Below, piece by piece: positions 1-10,700 of a stretch of DNA of 64,000 bases. Location of the stretch: positions 438,075 through 502,074 of the forward strand of contig NW_023503372.1 of the NCBI RefSeq assembly GCF_014529535.1, in the 5' to 3' direction. The stretch is from Bradysia coprophila (Eukaryota; Arthropoda; Insecta; Diptera; Sciaridae). A model generated the notes under the pieces. That model saw nothing but the letters and a program-made list of their open reading frames with translations. It searched no databases and was not told where the DNA came from. A program made the position numbers and the translations under genes. Every line of letters starts with the position of its first letter. Within the stretch, counting starts at the first letter, position 1.

Positions 1-429
1 ATCAAAACCGGAAAGAAATTGTTGTGATAGCAAATATTATCAAACACTTCGATAAGTCGTTGGAGTAAATTTAGTAAATTTGGTGCACCGAACGAAAAGT
101 ACTTGTACAGACTTTTTGTAAACTGACGACTTTACACCATTCGTATGGTATAACAGAAAAATTCCGGTATGAAATCGATCTTTGTGAAGACTGCTCGATT
201 TTAGATAAAGTGATTTTTGGGGTCGCAGACCTTCTAGGACCTTCAGTTTAGTGACTTTAACCATTCTTTTGTTTTTTACCTTTACAGAATCTGTGCAGAC
301 GAGTGTTACTAATAAATTCGCACAAAATCTATTACTTCATTAGTTTCAACATTGTCTTTTCTATGTCACATTAGCCATAACGCAGAACTTGTCGCTTATT
401 TTTGTCGTATAACCGATTACTAATTTCAG
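1..429. other. 5' flank or intron of the first CHK kinase gene
   Basis: No convincing exon is seen. A short + frame at about 10-66 ends in taa and has weak resemblance to the first or last exon of the neighbouring CHK gene, but the match is too short to call. The polypyrimidine tract and acceptor ending at 429 open the first recognisable exon. Confidence 0.4.
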
Positions 430-1604
430 ACAACATCAACTTCAAGCCAAACATTAAAGTACTTCATAAAGTCTCTTCCCATCAACGATGAGGCACAGAG
501 GAAGTACATCGAAAGTTATGGAATGTTTCAGAAAGAGGGTGTCTTATACAATGACCTCCTCTCGCAACTAGGTGGAACCGACTCGAGTTCAGTCTCAGCA
601 AAATGGAGACCAGAGTGTTTCTTGGCTCGATCCGATTTACTGGTCTTCGAAGATCTGAATCTTCTCGGATATTCCCATTTGGAGCATCGTACGGCGCTGC
701 AAATTCCACATATCGAATGTACGTTGAATAGTATAGCAAAAATGCATGCAGCGGGCATTGCGTACGAGACGAGGGAAGCGACTAACATTGGTAGTAAGTT
801 TAAAGACGTGCTGTTTGAGCCATCGATTGGTTTAACGAATACATGGCACTTGGTTGGACTGCAGGTAACGTCACATCATTTCTGTTTCATTTTACTATAA
901 TTTTATCAACGCAGACATAAACCATCATTCACATGCAGGCAGTAAAATTTATTGCACCACTCACTCCAAACTTTGCCAAATACAAAGACTGGTCGACCCA
1001 GAAATTCGACAAACTGATCGCACCCATCTACGAAATGATGTTGGAATCGACAAAATACCGAAATGTGTTATGCCATCGCGACCTCTGGCAAAGCAATTTA
1101 GTTTACAAATTCGAACGAAACGTGAATGATAACATTGATCAATCCAAACCAATTGAATGTGTTCTGATTGACTATCAAATTTGTCGTTATCTACCACCAG
1201 TTGTTGATGTTATTGGCTTAATTAGTGTCAGCACTAGGCTTGAACATCGTAAACAGTATTATGGTCGTTATCTGCGATATTATTATGATGCCTTAGCAAG
1301 GGAATTGAACGAGTACAAAATTGAGGCGAGCAACGAGCTTAGTTGGGATGAATTTGTTCAAAGTTCCAGAGAGTTGAAATTACTTCCCTTGGCCATCAAT
1401 GCGGTGTGTATACCACTGACTACGTTATCGTCCGAAATTTTGTTGTCATTGAAGACTGAGAATCCAGCCAGGTACATGCGAACTATGACCGTTAATAGGC
1501 ATGAATTCATACTGGAGTACATGGAAAAGGATGCTGAGTATAAAGAAATTGTGATGGAAAGCTACAGTGAACTGTTGGACTGTATGTTTGGAATAAATGA
1601 GTAA
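430..1604 (+). CDS. CHK/EcKinase-like (DUF1679-type) kinase, 5' exon missing
   Basis: Two exons are visible, 430-864 and 939-1604 (taa), joined in phase 0 across a 74-bp intron with a gtaacg donor. They encode 366 residues. The family is the choline-kinase-like/ecdysteroid 22-kinase group, which is expanded in insects and phosphorylates small hydroxylated substrates in the cytosol. Visible motifs are KYFIKSLPI near the start, VFEDL followed by a K-MHA segment, the catalytic loop CHRDLWQSN and the metal-binding segment LIDYQICRY. The exon opens in phase 0 exactly where exon 2 of the paralogue at 5357 begins, so an N-terminal exon of roughly 65 codons should lie upstream, probably outside the window. 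Unlike the paralogue, it has no introns in the middle of the N-lobe or just after the catalytic loop. Substrate is unknown; the family call is firm. Confidence 0.88.
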
Positions 1605-2855
1605 GACTATAATGGAACACTTTTGGTTGACTTTTCATTTAGATCCGGTTGAAAATCACTTCGAGATTTCTTCGATTTTATTTGTCTCATACAGTTTGTG
1701 TCAAAGAGCCAAATGATGGATTGGTCTTACGTATGTTGATTCCGGGGAGGAATGATTTTCTCAAATTTCTAACCTAGGATATAGAACAAAGGAAGAGTAG
1801 TGCATGGGTCAGATATTTTTCATGCTTCGGGGCCGAAAATGAGGGCAATTTTTCGAATTTTCTCGGGTTTCCGGCCCTCTGCATGAAAACTCACATGTGC
1901 ACCTGTTTGGGACGGTTGATTTAAGGCACTTCGTTCGGCCTACAATCCGCGAAATTGCCAAAAATCAATCGTCCAAAAAATGACTATTGCGTAGCAGCCT
2001 TGAAACGCTAGGAAAATATTTTTGATTTTGCGATTCTGTGAGAACACTTTTAATTCTACGGCACGAAATTTGGTGTAAGGCTTGATTTCAACTTACCAAA
2101 AAAGAACTCCGTGTGAGAGACAAAATTGAATATTTTCAATATTGGCTTTGTTTACTTGACAGCTCGCTCTCTCACTGCACTCACACAGGGTACTTTTTGT
2201 TAAGTGGAAACCATACTTAATGCAAAACATGGACATAGGTTTTATGCAAATTTGCAACAAAGGGCAATAAATTTGTTCACAGAACACTTGCAAGATTTCT
2301 GACCAAGTAGTGGAGCAACATGCGCAGATCTACCTATGAGCGGTTCGCTATCGTCTGGATCAAAAGTCTAAATTCGTCCCAAGAAAATCAATTTCTTCAA
2401 AGCTTTTTTAACTGCCCAGGTCAGGTCAAATGTAATCTGAATCCGTCCCTGCGGAGCAACTGAAGAGTACTAGTTTTACCTAGCCGAGACTGCCACTAGC
2501 CAAATGTCATGAGGTCGAAAAAGGTACTTGGATTTTCATAACTTGTTTAGCTTTAACGACTGGGCTTCTGAAAATCCTTCCAGTTTTTGTTGTTTTGTGT
2601 TTCTCTTAATCAAGTGGATCGATCCGTTTTTGATTAACCAGTGATCAATCGGTGGTTAGTAGTGCTGCTGTAACTGAATATAAAAATCAGTTTAAGCTAC
2701 CATGTTAAGGTAAAACAACATAAAATAATTTAAGCAAGATTTTTGAAAATCTTTTGCAGGCTTTGAGCTGCTTTTACTTACATACTAATCAAAATATTCA
2801 ACGTCAAGAGAATCCTCAAGAAATTCGTAAAAAGCTCTCTAAAACTTTCAAGCTC
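1605..2855. other. Intergenic stretch with a two-hairpin repeat
   Basis: Between the first CHK gene and the LINE. It holds the two-hairpin element at 1813-1988 and otherwise ordinary AT-rich DNA. Short frames here have no recognisable domain. Confidence 0.5.
1813..1988. repeat. Two-hairpin repeat element, copy A
   Basis: Two imperfect palindromes lie side by side. The first (about 1815-1890) pairs a catgc/gcatg-flanked stem containing GGGGCCGAAAATGAGGG. The second (about 1904-1980) pairs GACGGTTGATTTAAGGCA with TGCCAAAAATCAATCGTC. The same two-palindrome arrangement recurs at 46781-46984, so this is a dispersed family. Confidence 0.7.
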
Positions 2856-2866
2856 ACAAAAGCTAT
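2856..2866 (+). repeat. LINE target-site duplication, left copy
   Basis: The sequence acaaaagctat is repeated at 4119-4129, just after the A tail. Confidence 0.85.
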
Positions 2867-4118
2867 CTATGCACATTACTGAAATCAATCCCAGGTGTAG
2901 AGGTAATCGCATTTGCCGACGATATTGCTATTTTGGTCACTGGCGATGATATATCGATTATGGAATCCATCATGAACTGTGCCTTACACATCTTATCGGT
3001 TTGGGTAAATTCGAATAAAATGACTGTAAACATGGAAAAGACAAATTATCAACTGTTCAGCATGAAAAATAACTGCAGAAAATTCAATTTGTCATACAAC
3101 AATGAACCGGTAACCGAAACTATTAATCAACGTTATCTTGGAATTATTCTTGATCAACGGCTGACATTCAAATCACACATCACCGAGGTAGTCGACAAAT
3201 CAGAAAAAAGGCTCCAAATATTGAAACGTCTAGCAAGCACGAAGTGGGGTGCATCAAAAGATACACTTATGCTGACATACAAATCGTACATTTTACCAGT
3301 GCTGATGAATGGCAGCGAACTGTTGATTTGTACAAGTAAATCACAAATAAAAAGACTGGAAATTGTGCAAAATAAAGCACTTCGAATCATAACTGGAGGT
3401 ATTAAATCAACTCCCATTACTGCGATGGAAATGTTCAGCAATGTCAAACCAATTGAATTGTTCTGTGAAGAAGCAGCCCTAAAAATGTTTGAGAGAATTC
3501 GACGAATCCCGAACTGCCTTTGGAACAACATCAAACCTATGAACAATACCCTACGATCGAAAGTCTCATTTTTCAACAAAATTCAAGATTTACATACAAA
3601 ATACGACTTGAATCTGCAAATGAATGTGCGCCGTTTTACAACAAAGAAGAAGCGACGAGTAAACATGAGAAAATTTAAAATGGCAAAAAATTCAATAAAA
3701 AAGACACTGGCAGAAATTACTGTTACTCGCCAATCAATTGAAGCAAGGAGCAAATCATGGTCCGAACTAACAACAAATTCAATCAAGTCGGAAAAGAGGA
3801 AGATTTATGCAGCGAATTTCCGCAAACTGACTGGCCACGACTTGCTATACAAACACTTGAACAGAATTGGTGTCAAAAGTTCCCCACTGTGTCCGTTATG
3901 CAATTTAACAGAACAAACATCCGACCACATTATCAATTGCACCAACTTAACTGCTTTGAAAAACAACTTGATGCAGCAAAACCTTAATGACGAAGACCTG
4001 TTCTCAGAAATTTATTGGCACGTCAGGGACCGCCAATAATTTAAATGATTAATGTATTTTATTGAAATTATAAATATTATTGTTCAGAAATATAGCATTA
4101 GACAAAATAAAAAAAAAA
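2867..4118 (+). mobile_element. 5'-truncated non-LTR retrotransposon (LINE, Jockey/I-like)
   Basis: A single frame from the insertion boundary to 4039 encodes the C-terminal half of a reverse transcriptase. The catalytic FADD box (IAFADDIAIL) lies at about 2905-2935, followed by the thumb motif YLGIILDQRLTFKSHI, then a C-terminal zinc-knuckle-like CPLC...H...C segment. The endonuclease and fingers regions are absent, as expected from incomplete target-primed reverse transcription. The 3' UTR ends in an A-rich tail at about 4108-4118. An 11-bp direct repeat, acaaaagctat, flanks it at 2856-2866 and 4119-4129. The roughly 1.1-kb frame is still open, so the insertion looks fairly young. It cannot move on its own. 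Confidence 0.92.
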
Positions 4119-4129
4119 ACAAAAGCTAT
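4119..4129 (+). repeat. LINE target-site duplication, right copy
   Basis: Matches 2856-2866 exactly over 11 bp; the next bases also agree apart from one mismatch. Confidence 0.85.
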
Positions 4130-5025
4130 TTAGAACTTTTGAAACGAAGATACTACTCGTAAAATCAGTGAAATTGTTGAAATGAATCCGCTTCAAATCA
4201 ATTTATTTATGATTCGATGCTAAAAGTGGCCAGTTAGTGGTGCATCTTTTTTACAGTAACAGTTCCATCTATAATCTATACTATCCATTGTAACCGACTC
4301 ACATATGAATAGTTAAATGCAGCAAATTATAAGAAAAATGAAATTTCATTCATTTACCTCCGCATCGAATAGGCTTACAATTTTTTCTGTTCACGAGTGT
4401 GGAGTTTTTATGCTGAGCCGAAGGCGAGTATGTAATCAACTATTCTTAGTGGCGAGGACCCATACGATGATCAAGACACAATTGCTAAAAATTTCCGTAA
4501 ATTCTCAAGAATGCTTAAATTTTAAGCTACATTTTTGGTAGTAAAATGTTCATGTATCCATTAGTAACCAATTCCTCCAAATGATGCAACAATGAAAGCT
4601 CAAAATTGCAATAAATTTCAAATCAAATGATTGTTATGCATGTACATGCATGATCGTTCAAGTTCGAATTAAGGAGATAACATAGATATAGTGTTCTTAT
4701 CTTATCACCAACCCACCGTTATGTATACATTGTAGAGTATAGATTTTCATGGTAACGTTAAGTAATGGTATTTGATAAGCTGCACTGTCAGGGGGACTGA
4801 AAACCGTTTATATCCTCCTATGGTGTATAAGAGTGCCTCATATTTTTCATACAAACTTATGATTTTCCTCTCTTGTCTTCGGCTCTTCCTAGGAACTACA
4901 CACTTACTTCAAAAATCAATTATCGCGCCATATCTTACTTTATTATACTTGAGTTATTCTGGACCTATTACATGATTGTTTACACATAATGATATAAATC
5001 ATAAAGATAAAGCTTGTCTGATAGA
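4130..5025. other. Upstream region of the second CHK kinase gene
   Basis: AT-rich. A segment at about 4318-4400 (agcaaattataagaaaaatg...) recurs at about 46079-46160, so it is a dispersed repeat. GATA-type motifs (cttatcttatc at about 4696, aaagataaag at about 5001) lie upstream of the TATA box; a role in gut expression is only a guess. Confidence 0.45.
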
Positions 5026-5034
5026 TATATAAAA
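5026..5034 (+). promoter_or_regulatory. TATA box, probable promoter of the second CHK gene
   Basis: TATATAAAA lies about 330 bp before the start codon of the CHK gene at 5357, in a GATA-motif-rich stretch. No transcript evidence is available. Confidence 0.5.
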
Positions 5035-5356
5035 CAGTAAGCCCAAGTAGTGCGAAAATTATATCGAATAAATTAGACTTTAAGAAATCATATTGCCATC
5101 GTTAACAATCATTCGACGCGCTTCACGACAATTCTTTTTTATTAATTCCATTAAAGAAGCTGTGAGTTTGACATTGGTATTCTTCGTTCATGTTCTAAAA
5201 ATATATGAGATTCTAAAACCCGATTTCACCAACCGACGAACCGAAAAAATTATACATCAATTTGAACTCAAACGGTGAAGAAGTCTTGCAAGACGTTTGA
5301 GTATATAGTTAATATTGCCAAATATTGTGAAATACCAAAACAGAAAGAAGAAGAAG

Positions 5357-7696
5357 ATGTCGACATCGAATCTACAATTGATCGAAACAAGTAAATTGTT
5401 TTCGGAAGAAGAATGTGCGGAAATCGTCCGAAAAACTTTGAATCGTGAAAGTGTTTCCGTTAAAAGTGTCGAGTTGTTCGGTAATAAAACAGTTTTCGGT
5501 TTTTTGGGTGAATATTTCCGGTTGATCATTCATGTCAATGATGGCAACGAATCAGAAGCGGTAAGTACAGCGAAGGTATTTCTTATTTGTTTCAGTCCGC
5601 TTTTTCTTCATTTCTAATTTATGTCGAGTTTCGTTTCTGGTCACTTTATTTCATCATTTCATTCATCAACATCGAAAACCGCACTGTTCCTCTGTCTGTG
5701 TTCTGTTATCGACAATTAAGACAAATATGAGTGCTGAGCTTTTGCTAATGTAGTCTTTAAATGTAAATTTTGGATGTTACAACTATTGAAGTAAAAGATT
5801 TTGCCTCAAAACGCTGAATATTGCACAGGTTTTGTAAACGGATGGTGGCATAGTTGGTTCGATAGGGCTCTGATTTCTGAGTAAGAAACAAATCTTAATT
5901 GGTCGCAATGGAAGGACAGCCGGTCGAGAAAAAACAATAACAAAAAGTGCGGGATCGGATTGTTCACAAAGCAACTCTATAGGACTTGATCACCTATCTA
6001 TACTGCACAATAGATAGGTGTTCGAGACAGATGGTATTGTTTATTGAACTCACAATATCCGACTATTCTGTCCCGCCGACCACTGACACCTTTTTATTCT
6101 TTTTTTATTTCAACCGGCTACCCTTCCAGCAAGGCGTCGTTGGGACCAACAGGTGTGTTTTTCATACTCAGGGCAACGATAGGACAAAACCTACTATGAC
6201 GCTATGACGCTAATTTCCAAAAGTGATAAATTGTTGCCTAGTGATTCTTTGATCAAGCGAAGTAATAGATTCAGTATTAATACTAGTGGTGCGCTTGACG
6301 CTTGATTCCTCATTTCCATAAAAGTGACGATTAGGTCAATACATTACAGTTCAATCATTACCACTTGCAGGAAAATGGTACCGATGATCAGTCAAAGCCT
6401 TTTGTCTACTTCATCAAATCGCTTCCAATCTCGAACGAAGTAAAGAGGAAACACATGGAAAAGTTCAATATGTTCAGCAAGGAATGGTTCATGTACAGTC
6501 AACTATTGCCACATTTCCAAGAAGGATACGGTAACTTTACTAACCCAATTCACTTGTACGTTTACGGCTCATGTCAGTGAAAATATTCCTCTTCTTCAGA
6601 TTCCAGTCAGTGGCATGCAAAGTGTTATCTAGCACGGCCAGACGTACTCGTTCTGGAAGATCTCACCGAATTGGGCTACCGACATATCGAATATCGCAGT
6701 CGTTTCAATACAGCGATGATTGAGTGCTGTCTCAGAAATGTTGCAAAGCTACATGCCGATAGCATTGCATACGTTGAGAATGTACTACGGAAGGAGAAGT
6801 TTGAGGAGAAATTTGCAGATTATTTGAACGAGATATCCATTAGAGAAGACGATGAATGGTTCCAGTGTGGACTACGGGTATGTGAATAGCTGGATATCGT
6901 TAAGGATATATTCCGAAATTGAGTCGTAACATTTGTTTTGAATCATATAATAGGCAATCAAGGGATGCGCCCCATTGGCGAAAAACTTTTACAAATACAA
7001 AGACGAATGGTCGGATGAGGAATTTGATAAGCGTACTAAGAAAACGTACGAAATTGTGAAGCCATCGAAAGTTTATCGAAATGTTCTGTGCCATCAGGAT
7101 CTCTGGGCGAACAATATGTGAGTTCCTTAAGACGGTAAATTATTTGCGGTGGTCATAAGACTCGTAACCATTTCAGAATGTTTAAATTCGAACCGATGCC
7201 AAACTCAAACCAATCAGATCTGGATAGACCTATCAACTCCGTCTTCATGGACTTCCAGTTCTACAGGTACGCTCCACCAGCAATCGATGTTCTACAACTA
7301 CTCACGATGACCACACGATTAGATTATCGACGTCAGAACTACGAAATGCACTTCAAATATTACCACTCACGCTTGAGCGATGAACTGAAACGCCGTGGAT
7401 TGGATGTGGATGAAATTTTGCCGTGGAACGAGTTTCGATCGAGCTGTGACGATCTGCGACAGTTTCCGGTAATCTACAATTGTGTGGCTCAACCGTTGGT
7501 CTACTTGCAGCCCGATAAACAATTGAAAATGAAGAACGAAGATGCGGATAAGTTTCATCGCATTCTACTAGTCGATCGCATGGAATATATGCTTGAGGCA
7601 ATGGCTGACGATGAACAATTCAAAGACGTAGTGATGGAGAATATCGAAGAGTTGCTCGACCTATTATTCGGTGACAATAAAAACACTTTCATTTGA
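5357..7696 (+). CDS. CHK/EcKinase-like kinase (complete)
   Basis: Five exons: 5357-5560, 6371-6530, 6600-6877, 6954-7117 and 7177-7696 (tga). All junctions are GT-AG and in phase, giving 441 residues, normal for the insect ecdysteroid-kinase-like family. The ATG at 5357 is preferred because the frame upstream has no earlier ATG. Motifs in order: GFLGEYFRL in exon 1, FVYFIKSLPI in exon 2, VLVLEDL and an AKLHA segment in exon 3, the catalytic loop CHQDLWANN in exon 4, and FMDFQFYRYAPP in exon 5. It is a tandem paralogue of the gene at 430-1604. It shares that gene's intron before the A-(V/I)-K motif but has two further introns that the neighbour lacks. Intron 1 (810 bp) carries dispersed repeats. 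Its stop lies only 49 bp from the WDR75 stop on the other strand. The substrate cannot be predicted. Confidence 0.93.
5702..5812 (+). repeat. Dispersed repeat family R1, copy 1
   Basis: Begins near tctgttatcgacaa and contains ttgaagtaaaagattttg. Related copies lie at about 9835, 12470, 13772, 15912, 22512 and 46528, all in this orientation. Confidence 0.6.
5820..6200. repeat. Foldback repeat with ~180-bp arms (family R2)
   Basis: The segment 5820-5998 is an imperfect reverse complement of 6005-6200, with the arms meeting around the hairpin cacctatctata...tagataggtg. A single arm of the same family recurs at 36788-37022 (agataggtgatcgagacc ... cagggcaccaagacctatcc) and a fragment at about 27285-27370. 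It lies inside intron 1 of the CHK gene. Confidence 0.65.
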
Positions 7697-7745
7697 AAAC
7701 AATTATAATTGAATGACGCATCCACTGAACCATCACTCCTAACTC

Positions 7746-10700
7746 CTACTCACTCGACGACATAAATGTGAAACTATTTCTAGGCTGCTCGTTGGACAAT
7801 CTGTTAAATTCTGCGTTCCTGTTCTCCGTATCTTCTTCGGCCGATCCGTTTACCATATTGTCCCGTAGTCGTTCGGAACTTGTTCTGTTTAATTCCATAT
7901 TTTCTTCCGTCTCCGAATCAACAACCATGTCGACGTCGTTGTCTCCATTTTGGGCTCTGGATGGGTTCCTCGATGGGGCGGCTTGTTTCGTAAGCATTGA
8001 TGTTAGGAAGCCGTAAGACAGAAGATGCACCGGTGCCATTGTGTGCGTTTGAAGATTGGTTATCTGAAATGAAAACAAAGAAATTTTCTTATATTTACGA
8101 TCAACGTTAGAGGTTTTTGTAGTAGAACATCAGTATCGCTCACAGGAGAGCAACAAAATATTTCCAGGAATATTTTTAGGAAATGTTGAATCGAAAATTG
8201 ATATAATGAGAACAGATTGGTCAGGAACATCGAGTCAATGCATGACAAAATAAACTTTATCCTGGAAGTAAATTTTTCGGCATCCAGACCCTGGAGCAGC
8301 CAGCTGAAAATATTTAAAGTTACCACCGTTGCAAAAGAGTTATTTATGCCATTTTTTTCAAAAAAGCCAACGAAAATTTCACTTTTCGTCACTGAGTCGA
8401 GGAAAAGTTTTTTTTTTGCGATTGCCAACTGCAACATGACAGATTGCGAAGTTGGTAGCGATGTCGATAATTAAGTTTTTTCGAACAGCTTTAAATGATA
8501 ACAGATGGCGTTGTGTCACACCGACGAAACGGCACCTGTTGTCACTTCTCTAACAATTTTAGCTAGTGTCAAAATCTATCGAAACAAGATAATTGACATG
8601 CTTTTCTTGACTGTGTCGAAATGAATGACTTTTGGCGTCTCGGAGTTTTTCAAAATCAGTAGAAAATTTGAAACTTTTTCAAGAGTCTGTTTAGACTTTG
8701 CGGCGAAGTTTTTCAGTTTAGTACTTTTCCTAACTTCTGGTGTTCCGAAAATGAGACACGGAGTATGAAAAACTTGAACTACTACTACAAAAGTGACTTT
8801 GTGCAACATGGTGTACGATACAACTGTTTATTTCGACTTGGTCACCCGTTTCCGGCATACTAGCAGAAGTTACAAAAAGTACTAAACTGGAAAAATTTCG
8901 ATGCAAAGTCTGAACGAACTCTGAAACTAGAACAGATGCTACTTTTTTAAGCAGTCACCTCTTACATACCTCTGCTAATTAATTAATTAGACCTGTTGAT
9001 TGATAACCAAAAAATTCGTTGAAATGGAGGGTGTCTTTTCATATTTTCTGTTTTTTTTTAATGTCTATTCACGCAGCAAAAGGAACGTGCAAACAAATTT
9101 CCAAAGTAGAATTGAAAAAAGTGAATATCATCGAACAGGAAAATGCCAAAGAGAGACGCGTTTGACGCTTTGCAATATTAAATAGTTCACTGTTGAGTTG
9201 CAATGATGAATAAAATATTTTATGCAACGAAACGTAAATAGCATCAGCTATTCCTAATCAATTTTCCTGTCAGTTGCATCTTAAAATTGCGATTAAAACT
9301 ACATGTTGCCATTTCAATAAATAGAATGCAAGTGAAATGGAATATTTATGTCGGTAGTCTTGATTCGTTACATCTTTTTCGATGATAATTTTTATTTTTT
9401 ATTTTCACTTTGACAGAAAGAAGATTATCTGCAGATAATAATAGTTCTTATGAGGGCTCCATTCACTCCGTTGATGTATTGATTTGGTGAAGTTAATCAA
9501 AAAGATTTACGGGTACGACGGGGTAGTTATTTCTAAGAAAATTTAAGATACTTCCTTACAGGGGACGTCAGTGAAATTTAGACATGAATTTACTTCAGCT
9601 GATTTTCAGCTGCTCCACTCATACAAACAACACTGCTTCTTCACCTTTATTTGATTTCAGCTCTCCGACTCTCCAACTCTCTTCAGCTACTTTTGTTCGT
9701 ATGAAGGAACAGCTGTAAACAGCTAAAGCATCATTTCACTAACGTCCCATGAGTATTTTTTTCTAAAATGGTCTACAGTATCAGATATTTCTCGTGCACA
9801 ACAATTATTTAATACCCATTTTGACAGCTATGTTCATCTGTTATCGATAGAAATGACATAACTACGCAATGACCACAGAACACAATTTCTTATATTGAGG
9901 ATGTTTAAACTAATGAAGTAAAAGATTTTCCTATCAGTTTGTTGCATTGACTTCGAACAACAGAAGTAACAGATTCGATAATTATGACGGTCTGTGAAAG
10001 CTATATTTCAAATCGAATATGGATTTTAAAATTGACTGTACTTGTCACGAAGACGTACAATAATGTGGTCTTAGTCATGTGAGCAGAACGAGAAGTCGTA
10101 AACAAAAATTTCAGCAGACAGACAAACCAACGTAAACTAGACAAAACATCTTCTACACCATTCCAGTCATTATTTCAATTAAGTTGAATTTATTTTATTC
10201 TTACAAAAGAGATTGTTGCAATTGCGAACTTATGAAATGGCACATTCATCTTATTAACACGAAAACACTTAGTGTAAGTAGATGATTCAATTTAGTGGAA
10301 TGTGTACACAATGTTGTTGCACTGCCGTTGACATATTATGTGAGTTGTTTTTTAAGTTGACAATTTCTAAGATATTTTTGTTAACATTCGTTTCCGTTTT
10401 CCGATTACTGAATGTTTAGTAACATGAGTTTGTGAGAAAGTATGGTGGTTCGTCGGGTACTTTTGCATTAATAGCAATTGATCAACGTTAAAACAATCGA
10501 AAGAACCGAATATTGATTTTTTTTGTGATTTTAGATCGTTCATAGACTTGTTATTGTGAATATTTATGACATTCTTGTGGAAACCGAGTTCTGGTCTGAG
10601 TGCAAAAGGATTTTCTAGAAGAAAATCCTCAAACAGTTTTATGGGATTTTCTCTTATTTTTAGGATTTTTTTTGCCAATTTCAAAGGATTTTCAAGCATG

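Noticed and set aside
10-66. C-terminal tail of a third CHK kinase
   Set aside because: Only about 18 residues vaguely resemble the family tail or first exon; alignment is equally poor to both, so it cannot be supported.
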